DNA of 64,000 nt from CAYNGH01 sp964396845 (GTDB lineage: Bacteria > Vulcanimicrobiota > JAJTBE01 > CAYNGH01): the NCBI GenBank assembly GCA_964396845.1, contig CAYNGH010000003.1, positions 1 to 64,000 on the forward strand, given 5' to 3'. The notes beneath the pieces were generated by a model. That model had not been told where the DNA came from, did no database searches, and worked only from the letters and a program-made list of their open reading frames with translations. Shown here piece by piece: positions 52,457 through 60,503 of the stretch. A program made the translations under genes and the position numbers. How positions within the stretch are numbered: position 1 is the stretch's first letter; the number at the start of each line of letters is the position of its first letter.

Positions 52457-54340
52457 TCACTTCTCCTGCTCTTCTTCATCTTCCCCGGCATCATTTTGTT
52501 TTACAGGCTGTTTTACTCCCATCATATCCATAAGCCAGGTGGGAGCGAACAACAGATTCTTTTCTTTGCCGAATATATATTCCAGCAGATCTCTTAGCAT
52601 CTTTTCCGCAGTGGCCGAGGTGAACTTCAGCTTTACAATTGCCTCCAACAGACGATACTGGATGATCATATACTCACCCTTGCCCTCCCGGACCATGCAG
52701 ATAGAAGCCGCCGTCAGATTGGTTCTCTCGTTTACCACCACCAGGATGGGATCGATTTCCAGGTTCTCTTCATGGATCTTGGCAATAAGTTCATAGGGAA
52801 GGAAAGCAGTGGTCCTCTTCTGGATCTCCTCTGCGGATGTGAGCTTCCATATCTTTTCCCAGTTGGGCATAATCACATAAGTATTGTCGGGATCTGACCG
52901 GTCAAGGGGAACAAAGGTGGGAGTGAAAGGCATATCCTGAGCCTGCTCAACCCCATGGTCAAAGAATACCACCCGGCCACCGTCCCGGACATAGGTCTTG
53001 AGCAGGAAGTTATATCCCTTGGACTGAGAAGACATACCCGGCGCTACAAATACAACCCTGGGTCTTTTCTTCTTTTTGAAGTCCAGCAGTTCCCTCTCCT
53101 GGGTCAGTTTCTGGGGAGTGAAGGGAGTGAAATGAATTCCCAGCTTTTCAAACACCGGGGAAATCTTCTCTTCGGCTCGGTTCCCCTCCACAAGGATAAC
53201 CTCCCGGCTGAAGGCGGGACGTTCTGCCTTGTAGAACCAGTAACGGTAACCGATGATGACCAGAACCACCAGAAGGAACAGAACCAGGAAAATCAGCCCC
53301 ACTGTCAGGAAGGGGCCTCCCCGCCATATCTGATCATTCTTGTCAACCTTGGGAGCTTCAGTAGTCTGAGGTCTTTCCCTGGGTTCATCCTGGTTGCTCA
53401 ACAGGGTTTTATCATTCAGAGTCGCCCGCAACACAGGAAGCCCGTGCATGTATATATCACATACAGTATAAAGTCGGCCCCCCTTGATGAAAGAATAAAA
53501 ATTCCTGTAGGTGGCTCTGGCATAGACCAGGTCATCCCGATCCAGCCTTTCCACCTGGATTACATCCCGGTTCTCATCGGCGGTTATAAAAATCCGGGAC
53601 TTGCCGTAAGTGGGGCTGTCAATCTCAACCACATAGCATTCCATGTTCATCAGGGTCCGCTTCCCCATATAACGCATTTCCTGGGTCGCCTCAAAAGGCT
53701 TGAAGGCATAAGGAAAAAGCAGGTTCAGGGGGTTTTCTCTGTTGGAAACCAGGCTTCCGTCAGGATTATGATCAAAGAGAGTCAGGTTGTATATGTTTTC
53801 ATATTCAACCCCTTCACTGTCTTTTGGAATATGCACCCCTATCTCTTCAAAGCCCGGATTAAGGCGGAACTGGTAGCCATCAGTGCTGGTAAAAGTATAG
53901 AAATATCTCCCCCGGCCCCGGTCATACATTTGAAGCTGATATCTCTTGGGTGCCCGGACATAATGGATGTATGACTTGGCGTTAAGATAACCTACTTCAT
54001 CGAAGTGAGGCAGGACATTTCTCATGAAATCCGGGTTCAACCTGTCGATGGTAAGCTCCGACTCATAGCTGACAAAGCGGGCCTTCACATCCCATATCTC
54101 CTTGATCAGCTTGCCGGCATCAATCTCTTCTTCTTCGTCGGAATCCTCGGCTTCTTCAGTAACAACCGGTGTGGCATCCGCTTCAGGTTCATCACCGGGG
54201 GGGCCGGATCCACACGATATGGCACAGGTCAACAGAAAAACCAACAGCAACAAAACCACCGGCACAAGTAATACCAGGCGGCATCTTCTCTCCCTGTCGG
54301 GGCTGCTGCTTCCCCTGTTGCAAAATATAGTCTGTATCAT
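52457..54340 (-). CDS. Exported LolA-like domain, membrane helix and GATase1-like domain protein (copy 2)
   Basis: 627 residues, ATG at 54340. Same three-part layout as copy 1: an N-terminal hydrophobic segment at 21-42 ending AISC (a weak lipobox), an acidic linker (EEAEDSDEEEEID), an extracytoplasmic domain (KRYQLQMYDRGRGRYFYTFTSTDGY, YVVEIDSPTYGKSRIFITADEN), a second membrane helix near 345-368, and a C-terminal domain with VILVEGNRAEEKI, VFVAPGMSS, VRDGGRVVFFDHG and EYMIIQYRLLEAI. In corresponding parts both copies share MPFTP, RDLL...IFG and R(P)xF. The stop is 12 bases before copy 1, so the two are one transcript. Confidence 0.65.
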   Translation of the reverse strand: MIQTIFCNRGSSSPDRERRCRLVLLVPVVLLLLVFLLTCAISCGSGPPGDEPEADATPVVTEEAEDSDEEEEIDAGKLIKEIWDVKARFVSYESELTIDRLNPDFMRNVLPHFDEVGYLNAKSYIHYVRAPKRYQLQMYDRGRGRYFYTFTSTDGYQFRLNPGFEEIGVHIPKDSEGVEYENIYNLTLFDHNPDGSLVSNRENPLNLLFPYAFKPFEATQEMRYMGKRTLMNMECYVVEIDSPTYGKSRIFITADENRDVIQVERLDRDDLVYARATYRNFYSFIKGGRLYTVCDIYMHGLPVLRATLNDKTLLSNQDEPRERPQTTEAPKVDKNDQIWRGGPFLTVGLIFLVLFLLVVLVIIGYRYWFYKAERPAFSREVILVEGNRAEEKISPVFEKLGIHFTPFTPQKLTQERELLDFKKKKRPRVVFVAPGMSSQSKGYNFLLKTYVRDGGRVVFFDHGVEQAQDMPFTPTFVPLDRSDPDNTYVIMPNWEKIWKLTSAEEIQKRTTAFLPYELIAKIHEENLEIDPILVVVNERTNLTAASICMVREGKGEYMIIQYRLLEAIVKLKFTSATAEKMLRDLLEYIFGKEKNLLFAPTWLMDMMGVKQPVKQNDAGEDEEEQEK

Positions 54341-54480
54341 AAATTATGGCTTGATAATTTATATTTTTATTTACATCCGTTGCCTGTTTCACCTCAACAT
54401 TTCGAAAAAACTCCCCCATGTCCTCTTTGTGCCCGGAAGAATGACCACAAGACGCCAGTTTTTCTTATGCTCCCATACAT

Positions 54481-54724
54481 TGGTGTTCGGTTAAGCAATA
54501 TAAGCTTGTAGCTGTGCCGTCTGGATGGGGTTTCTCCCGCTGTCTTTCTCCTGCTTCAGGGAGGTTTGCTCCATGTCGCCTCACAGATTCCTTTCCCTCC
54601 GGGATACGCCGTCCCTGGCGCGCCCGGAGCATCGGACATCGTGTCCGATGAAGGAATCCTGTGGACTCCCTGTCGCACTCCCTGGGCAGGAGAATAATGC
54701 GTTTCAAAACCCCAACCCTGACTG
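54481..54724 (-). repeat. Structured dispersed repeat, copy A (inverted relative to copy B)
   Basis: On the minus strand this 244-bp segment matches the plus strand of 60121-60350 along its whole length with small gaps, from CAGTCAGGG to CTTAACCGAACACCA. It contains ATCGGACA-TCG-TGTCCGAT at 54631-54649, inside a larger pairing of TCACAGATTCCTTT and AGGAATCCTGTGGA-like arms. It lies in an otherwise gene-free 580-bp gap between copy 2 of the LolA-like gene and the subtilase gene. Open frames inside it are by-products of the repeat. Confidence 0.85.
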
Positions 54725-54926
54725 TCTGGACATTGATGGAGCAATGATTGCAATCTTAACCGAACACGGATGTGCCCCCATATTGTGTTTTGTTGCCAAC
54801 AGGAGTAATTTGTATTACAATATCATGGAATATTTTAAAGAAAATTCAGTATTTTCCTGTGGGTGGGATGACTCACCCCAGTGAATGCAATACCCGGGCA
54901 GACCCTGATTTGAGAGGATGATTCTT

Positions 54927-56762
54927 ATGAAACGAGCCAGGTGCCTTCTGGGCATATTGATATTAGTCCTGGTGATTCTTTATCTGTCAGGAAAACCCGG
55001 CCCCGACAATAAAATTACCCCGGTCCCTGACAGCAACACCATTATCAACGATTTGTCCAGGAGTGATCAATCCCTGTGGGCAAAAGGTGAATTTGTGGTG
55101 GACTTCAAGGATCAGACCACCTGGGATGAAATCAGGAAGCTGGAAGAAGCCCTTGGGGTGAATATGGAATATGTCAGCCCCCATTCTAAAAAAGCCCGAA
55201 TTATGAGAGGATATGCCGGGGATAATATTTCTGAAGTTCTGGCCCGCTTAAAATCTGACCCCAGGGTAGAATATGCCGAGCCGGATTATTACTACCATAT
55301 CTTTGACTCGGACAAAATGGCAAATCCCAACGATCCATTTTATAAATACCAGTGGAACTTTGAAAAGATCAATGTCCGGGATGCCTGGAACATCAGCCGG
55401 GGCGACGGGGTAACCGTTGCGGTGATTGATACCGGGGTGGCATTTCGGGATCACGGCCGGTTCCACCGCCTGGAGGACCTGGAAAACACAAGGTTTGTAA
55501 AGGGATACGACTTCATCCACAACAACAACCTGCCCCTGGATGATCATGGCCACGGAAGTCATGTGGCCGGCACAATTGCTCAGTCCACCAACAACGGCAA
55601 GGGTGTCGCCGGGATAGCCTACAATGCCCGGATAATGCCCCTGAAGGTGCTCTCCGCCAACGGCTACGGGCGCACTTCGGACATTGCCGATGCGGTTCGA
55701 TATGCTGCAGATAACGGTGCTCAGGTGATAAACATGAGCCTCGGGGGATCCTTCCCCAGCCTTGTGTTAAAATCTGCCTGTGACTATGCCTGGAAAAAGG
55801 GAGTGGTGATAGTCTGCGCCGCGGGCAACTCCAGCACATCCCGCCCCAGCTATCCCGCAGCTTTTTCCTCGTGTTTGTCGGTTTCCGCCACCCGCTATGA
55901 TGACAAGTTAGCGCCTTATTCAAACCGAGGGCCTTTCATCGACATCGCCGCACCGGGTGGAGATACCACAGTGGATCAGAACAACGACGGCAAGCCCGAC
56001 GGTATAATGCAGAACACCATAATGATAGGAAACCCGGAAAAAGAAGGATATTATATCTTCCAGGGCACTTCCATGGCTTCTCCCCACGTGGCGGGAATTG
56101 CAGCAATGCTGATTTCCGCGGGAGTCGGGAACAACCGGGAAGTGGTTTCCATCCTCAAAAAAACCGCCCGCCGGGACGGGCTTCCCTTAAAAGAAGGATA
56201 CGGAGCGGGGATTGTCGATGCCCGGAAAGCCCTGATTCATGCCACAGTAAACCGGGGCTGGATGAAACTGGGGGTGGCGATTATTGTGGTGGTAGTATTG
56301 ATTCTTCTGCTGGGAAGCACATCCGCCAATAAAATTATCTACTCCCCCTTGTTCTATATTTCATGGCTTTTTGGATCCACGGGTCTTTTCTTCCTGCCGG
56401 CCATAATTGCAAAGCCCTTCCCCGGAATGGAGCTGTTAACCAGAGGATTTACCCGCTGGGATTTCCTGATTTCAGGGCCTGGCCCTCACAACCCCCTGTT
56501 TTTAAGCATTCTGGCCCCGGTGATCCTTTCAGTGCTACTGTATAAAACCCCCTGGCAGAACCTGGCGGCAGGATTCACCACTGGTGTGGCGGGTGCTATT
56601 CTGTGGGCACTGCTGTTCTCCAGAGCTGATGTGGCGTGGATTCCCGGCACCCTGATTCTGGATAAACTGTGGCTGATTATTAATTTTGCCGGGGGTTTGT
56701 TTCTGGCATATCTGGTAATCACACCGGGAGAGAAAAAACAATGCCCAGGGGAGGCTGAATAA
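54927..56762 (+). CDS. Membrane-anchored subtilisin-like serine protease (S8)
   Basis: 611 residues from ATG 54927 (GAGAGG upstream; the frame opens at 54918). A signal peptide or N-terminal anchor (residues 5-21) is followed by a propeptide-like region (DPRVEYAEPDYYY near 110-122) and the catalytic domain: D168 in VAVIDTGV, H209 in DHGHGSHVAGT and S382 in GTSMASPHVAG. The C-terminal 160 residues have four to five membrane helices, so the protease is tied to the membrane from the C-terminal side as well. It should act outside the inner membrane. Its stop overlaps the next gene by one base. Confidence 0.95.
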   Translation: MKRARCLLGILILVLVILYLSGKPGPDNKITPVPDSNTIINDLSRSDQSLWAKGEFVVDFKDQTTWDEIRKLEEALGVNMEYVSPHSKKARIMRGYAGDNISEVLARLKSDPRVEYAEPDYYYHIFDSDKMANPNDPFYKYQWNFEKINVRDAWNISRGDGVTVAVIDTGVAFRDHGRFHRLEDLENTRFVKGYDFIHNNNLPLDDHGHGSHVAGTIAQSTNNGKGVAGIAYNARIMPLKVLSANGYGRTSDIADAVRYAADNGAQVINMSLGGSFPSLVLKSACDYAWKKGVVIVCAAGNSSTSRPSYPAAFSSCLSVSATRYDDKLAPYSNRGPFIDIAAPGGDTTVDQNNDGKPDGIMQNTIMIGNPEKEGYYIFQGTSMASPHVAGIAAMLISAGVGNNREVVSILKKTARRDGLPLKEGYGAGIVDARKALIHATVNRGWMKLGVAIIVVVVLILLLGSTSANKIIYSPLFYISWLFGSTGLFFLPAIIAKPFPGMELLTRGFTRWDFLISGPGPHNPLFLSILAPVILSVLLYKTPWQNLAAGFTTGVAGAILWALLFSRADVAWIPGTLILDKLWLIINFAGGLFLAYLVITPGEKKQCPGEAE

Positions 56763-56980
56763 TGTTCGAAAAATCATTGAAGGGAACCGTGAAAAAACGC
56801 GAGGTTGAAGGCGGAGTCTGGGTGTTGGAAACCGAGGACAAGAAAATATACCAGCTCAAGGACGGCCCGGCGGATCTTTATCAGGACGGGGTGAAGGTTA
56901 CCCTTGAAGGAAAGGTTCGAAAAGACCTGATGGGTTTCGGTATGTCCGGCCCCATTTTTGAAGTTAAAAAAGTCCGCTGA
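56762..56980 (+). CDS. Small beta-barrel-like hypothetical protein
   Basis: 72 residues, not recognised. Start and the preceding stop share a base (TAATG), so it is coupled to the subtilase. The sequence KGTVKKREVEGGVWVLETEDKKIYQLKDGP, then DGVKVTLEGKVR, then GPIFEVKKV reads as five to six short strands of an OB- or DUF5818-like barrel. It has no signal peptide and would be cytosolic. A regulatory or assembly partner of the protease is a guess based on coupling. Confidence 0.65.
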   Translation: MFEKSLKGTVKKREVEGGVWVLETEDKKIYQLKDGPADLYQDGVKVTLEGKVRKDLMGFGMSGPIFEVKKVR

Positions 56981-56986
56981 TTTTTT

Positions 56987-57017
56987 AGCCGGTGAACCGG
57001 CATTGCCGGGCTTTTGT
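56987..57017. terminator. Terminator between convergent genes
   Basis: GCCGGT-GA-ACCGGC and the overlapping CCGGC-ATT-GCCGG form alternative stems, followed by GCTTTTG. The stems lie 7 bases after the plus-strand stop and 31 before the minus-strand one; on the minus strand they are followed by TAAAAAATC complement (ACTTTTTT-like) sequence. Confidence 0.6.
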
Positions 57018-57047
57018 TCAGCTTCCGGCGTAAGCTGACATGAGCCG

Positions 57048-58034
57048 TCAGCCTTTTGCCCCGTTTTGCAACAGCAGTTCTGCTATCTTTTCATGCCTTT
57101 CGTTAACTGCCAGCTGATAAGGAGTCTGGCCGATAAGATCCCTGGCGTTGACTTTGGCCCCTTTTTTTACAAGCATCCGGGCAATCTCCAGATCGCCTTC
57201 CTTGGCAGCATAATGAAGAGGAGTGCGATCCACCTTGTCCCGGGTATTCACCTTTGCCCCCCGAATCATCAGCAAACGGGCAACCCCGGTTTCACCGTTG
57301 GCCGCGGCACAGTGAAGAGGAGTGCGATCCACCTTGTTCCGGGCGTTCATATCCGCATCCAGGGCCAGGAGTATCGCTGCCACTTCCTTTCCGCTGGCCA
57401 TGTGCAGAGGAGTATCCCCGTTGTTGTCCCGGGCGTTCACATCGGCACCGCAGGAAATCAGCATATCTGCAGCCTCGGGGTTTCCCATCATGGATGCCCG
57501 GTGCAAGGGATTGCATCCATCCCGATCCCTGACATTGCAGTCGGCTCCCTTATCGATGAGTTTGGCGATAACCCGGGTCAGCCCCATCAGCGCGGCAATA
57601 TGCATAAGAGTACTGCCACTGTCATCAAGATCATTAATATTAAAACCCCTGGTTAAGAGATACAGGGCCACTTCCTCATGGCCTGTTCTCAAAGCCCAGC
57701 GAAGAGGAGTGTTGCCGAATTTATCCCGGCGATCAAGATTGGCCCGCTTTTCCACCAGCATCCTTGCCACCTCGGGACTGGTGGCCACATGAAGAGGCGT
57801 ACGTCCGTCGGTGTCGGTGGCATCCACATCGGCACCGCCCCACAGCAAGGCTTCAGTTATGGCAGGAAATCCCGCCACCGAGGCAAGATGCAGGGGGCTA
57901 TATCCCTGGGAGTCCCTCAGGTTCACCAGGCTTTCGTTTTTTAACAACAGGGTTTTTATGCGGTCAGGATTACCTCCGGTTACAATCTCTTCCCTCAGCT
58001 CCTGACTGTCGCTCCTGTTGAACATACCAAACAT
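57048..58034 (-). CDS. Ankyrin-repeat protein
   Basis: 328 residues from ATG 58034 (GGGGGG seven bases upstream; the frame opens at 58049). About nine ankyrin repeats of 30-33 residues carry the G-x-T-P-L-H-x-A consensus: GYSPLHLASVAG, GRTPLHVA, GNTPLRWA, GSTLMHIAAL, GCNPLHRASMMG, GDTPLHMAS, DRTPLHCAAANG, DRTPLHYAAKEG, GQTPYQLA. No catalytic domain or signal peptide. A protein-binding scaffold; partner unknown. The repeats near the C-terminus are the most alike, suggesting recent duplication. Confidence 0.93.
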   Translation of the reverse strand: MFGMFNRSDSQELREEIVTGGNPDRIKTLLLKNESLVNLRDSQGYSPLHLASVAGFPAITEALLWGGADVDATDTDGRTPLHVATSPEVARMLVEKRANLDRRDKFGNTPLRWALRTGHEEVALYLLTRGFNINDLDDSGSTLMHIAALMGLTRVIAKLIDKGADCNVRDRDGCNPLHRASMMGNPEAADMLISCGADVNARDNNGDTPLHMASGKEVAAILLALDADMNARNKVDRTPLHCAAANGETGVARLLMIRGAKVNTRDKVDRTPLHYAAKEGDLEIARMLVKKGAKVNARDLIGQTPYQLAVNERHEKIAELLLQNGAKG

Positions 58035-58080
58035 CAGCACACCCCCCATTTACCTTACTGCACAACTGCAATGCCTGCCA

Positions 58081-58764
58081 TCACATATCCATCATCTTTC
58101 TGATGGTTGAAGGAACCTCGTCCCGGAGGGACTGATCCCCTGACAGAGCATCGCTGATATGTTTCCTGCCCATATCTTCCTTGCCTGACTCCACCAGGGA
58201 TATCCCCAGAAACAGCCTGGCCCGGTTGTCGCCGGGGTCAAGCCTGAGAGCCTCTTCAAAGCATTTTTTTGCTTCCTCGAAACGATATAGCTTCACCAGG
58301 GCATAGCCTTTGTATTTATATGCCCGGATATAATCCGAATCTTTTTTGATGGCGGTGTCAAAACTCTTGATGGAATCATCATGCTGACCGGCCCGCCCCT
58401 GAGCATAACCCAGATTGAACCATATGTCCGGGGAATCAGGCAACGCTGCCAGGGCCTTGCGATAAGTCCCCAGGGCATAATTGAACTTGCCTGTATCAAG
58501 ATATACATTGGATATCATAACCCAGGCATCGATGTTGGTCTTGTCGATTTCCACCGCCTTCTGAAGCAGGGGCATCCCGCTGTTGATGTCCCCTTTTTCC
58601 AGCAAGGCCGCTCCCCTCTGGACAAGATCCCTGGAACGGGTTGCAGGATCCGTGGTTTCCGGCTGGGCCTGACAGAAGCCATGAGTTGCAGTTAATGCCA
58701 GAAAGACCGTCAATATGGCAATTACCCTGATTGATGTGTTACAGATTATACTAAAATCTTTCAA
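58081..58764 (-). CDS. Exported TPR-repeat protein
   Basis: 227 residues. Start TTG 58764 with GGAGGT seven bases upstream. Residues 12-33 are a signal peptide (VIAILTVFLALTATHGFCQA), so it is periplasmic or lipid-free secreted. Four to five TPR units follow: RGAALLEKGDINSGMPLLQKAVEI, NVYLDTGKFNYALGTYRKALAAL, FNLGYAQGRAGQHDDSIKSFDTAI and similar. It precedes the ankyrin gene on the same strand and follows the lipoyl/NeuD-like fusion closely (19 bases), so it may share that transcript. Confidence 0.85.
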   Translation of the reverse strand: MKDFSIICNTSIRVIAILTVFLALTATHGFCQAQPETTDPATRSRDLVQRGAALLEKGDINSGMPLLQKAVEIDKTNIDAWVMISNVYLDTGKFNYALGTYRKALAALPDSPDIWFNLGYAQGRAGQHDDSIKSFDTAIKKDSDYIRAYKYKGYALVKLYRFEEAKKCFEEALRLDPGDNRARLFLGISLVESGKEDMGRKHISDALSGDQSLRDEVPSTIRKMMDM

Positions 58765-58782
58765 TTCAAATACCTCCGGTGG

Positions 58783-59988
58783 TTATATTCTGGTAGATTC
58801 CGACCGAGCGCCGATAACTCTGCCGGGACATCCTTCCATCACACAGCCCGGCGCAACATTGCGATCCACCGATGTGCCCGGCGCAACAATCACATTATCG
58901 CCAATCTCGATATTAGGGGATACAGCTCCGCCAATACCGATGAGAACCCCACGGCCAATTCTTACCATCCCTCCCAGGTGAGATCCCGGCGCCATGTGGG
59001 AAAACTCCCCCAGCCGGCAATCATGGCTGATGGAACAGTTCTGGGTGATAAAAGTCCCCCGGCTTATGGTACTGCGGATTGACACCAACGAATGAGCCTC
59101 CACCACACAACCATCTTCAATAAGGGCATTTTTGGATATACAAGCCCTGGGATGAATAGCGGATATGGGCTTCAGCCCTGCATCGACAGCCCTTTGAAAA
59201 AGCTGTGCCCTCAGATGAGGCTCCCCCACCGATACAATAAAATTATTCACTCCCCGGCGGGCAATTTCTGCCAGCATATTAGTCCTGCCCAACACCGGCA
59301 GACCGTCAATCTTTTTTCCGTCAAGGGCAGGATTATCATCCAGGTAACCTTCAATCTCCAGCTTTTCAATTTTTTCCAGAATCTCCCGGATAACCCCGGA
59401 ATACTGTCCGGCGCCGATTATGACGCACTTGCGGGGCCTGCTGGAAAAGAGAATATAGGTTTCCACATCTTCATGGGTGATGGTGTCCCCCCGGGAAGGC
59501 TTGATGTCCGCCAGGTTTATTCCCGCCTGACGCGCTCTCCGCCGTGCCCTGGGTGATGCCTTGATCCCGGGAGCTTCTGAAGAGTGCATAGGGGCATGCA
59601 TCATCCGTTGAATCTCCATGGTGGCGGGGCCTGGCTCTCCCTGATCATCGGCGGCAACCGGCTCCTCCAGTTCTTTTGATTCAACTTCAGGGATTTTCTG
59701 TGCATCCTTTCGCCGGGCTATCTCGTCCAACAGCCCCCGGATATTTTCATCTTTCCCCCCGATAATCCCCACCGCCTCTGCAATGGGAACCCTGGCACCC
59801 TCTCCGGCAATGATTTTCTTGAGTATTCCCCGGTTTTCTGCTTCCACCTCGACGGAAGCCTTATCGGTTACCATCTCGAAAAGGGGATCCCCGATATCCA
59901 CCGGCTGACCTTCACCCACAAACCAGTGGACAATCCTGCCCTGGGTCATGTTGGCACCAAGTTTTGGAAGGAAAATTTCATATGCCAT
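58783..59988 (-). CDS. Lipoyl-domain, PSBD and NeuD-like acyltransferase fusion
   Basis: 401 residues from ATG 59988 (GGAG seven bases upstream; the frame opens at 60081). Residues 1-78 form a lipoyl domain with the lipoylation motif TDKAS (K43). Residues 140-180 form a peripheral subunit-binding domain (ASPRARRRARQAGINLADIKP, EDVETYI) as in E2 subunits. Instead of the E2 catalytic domain, residues 185-400 are a NeuD/PglD-type sugar acyltransferase: a Rossmann segment CVIIGAGQYSGVI, then hexapeptide repeats with the catalytic His in ISHDCRLGEFSHMAPG (H322). The fusion could pass an acyl group from lipoyl to a sugar; this is an inference. Confidence 0.82.
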   Translation of the reverse strand: MAYEIFLPKLGANMTQGRIVHWFVGEGQPVDIGDPLFEMVTDKASVEVEAENRGILKKIIAGEGARVPIAEAVGIIGGKDENIRGLLDEIARRKDAQKIPEVESKELEEPVAADDQGEPGPATMEIQRMMHAPMHSSEAPGIKASPRARRRARQAGINLADIKPSRGDTITHEDVETYILFSSRPRKCVIIGAGQYSGVIREILEKIEKLEIEGYLDDNPALDGKKIDGLPVLGRTNMLAEIARRGVNNFIVSVGEPHLRAQLFQRAVDAGLKPISAIHPRACISKNALIEDGCVVEAHSLVSIRSTISRGTFITQNCSISHDCRLGEFSHMAPGSHLGGMVRIGRGVLIGIGGAVSPNIEIGDNVIVAPGTSVDRNVAPGCVMEGCPGRVIGARSESTRI

Positions 59989-60120
59989 GGCGTTTCTCCA
60001 GAATAATATAGATACCAGATAAATTTTTGATTGATGACAGTTTTCCTTTACAACAGGAGAAATATCGTAAATACAATCCAAAACAAGACTTACGCATTTT
60101 TTATTTTCGGGGGAACCTTG

Positions 60121-60350
60121 CAGTCAGGGCTGGGGTTTCGAAAGGCATTATTCTCCTGCCCAGGGGGTGGGACAGGAAGTTCACAGGATTCCTTCATCGG
60201 ACACGATGTCCGATACTCCGGGAGCGCCAGGTACGGCGTATTCCGGAGGGAAAGGAATCTGTGAGGCGACATGGAGCAAACCGCCCCAAAGCAGGAAAGA
60301 CACCATCCAGACGGCACAGCTACTGAGTTATATTACTTAACCGAACACCA
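60121..60350 (+). repeat. Structured dispersed repeat, copy B
   Basis: 230 bp matching the reverse complement of 54481-54724. It contains the inner hairpin ATCGGACA-CGA-TGTCCGAT (60196-60214) within an outer pairing of TCACAGGATTCCTT (60181-60194) and AAAGGAATCTGTGA (60251-60264). Just before it, at 60104-60118, TTTTCGGGGGAACCTT is identical to part of the element at 14133-14148. It fills most of the 515-bp gap between the fusion gene and the propeller gene. No gene is supported inside it. Confidence 0.85.
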
Positions 60351-60503
60351 GTTTAATAAGCTTAAAGTGGATGTCTATGGGTTTTCCAGTGCATCGTATC
60401 AACAGAATAACATTTCATCACATTTATAAGGGGATCCGTTTTTTAATGGTGCTTATGACACCTACAAAAGAGTATAGAGGCCAGACATATCTGTCAGAAA
60501 CAT

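Noticed and set aside
54525..54884. Open frame of 119 residues and a partner on the other strand within the repeat near 54.5 kb
   Set aside because: They lie inside the dispersed repeat; the same frames recur in copy B. Composition and lack of a ribosome binding site point to by-products rather than genes.
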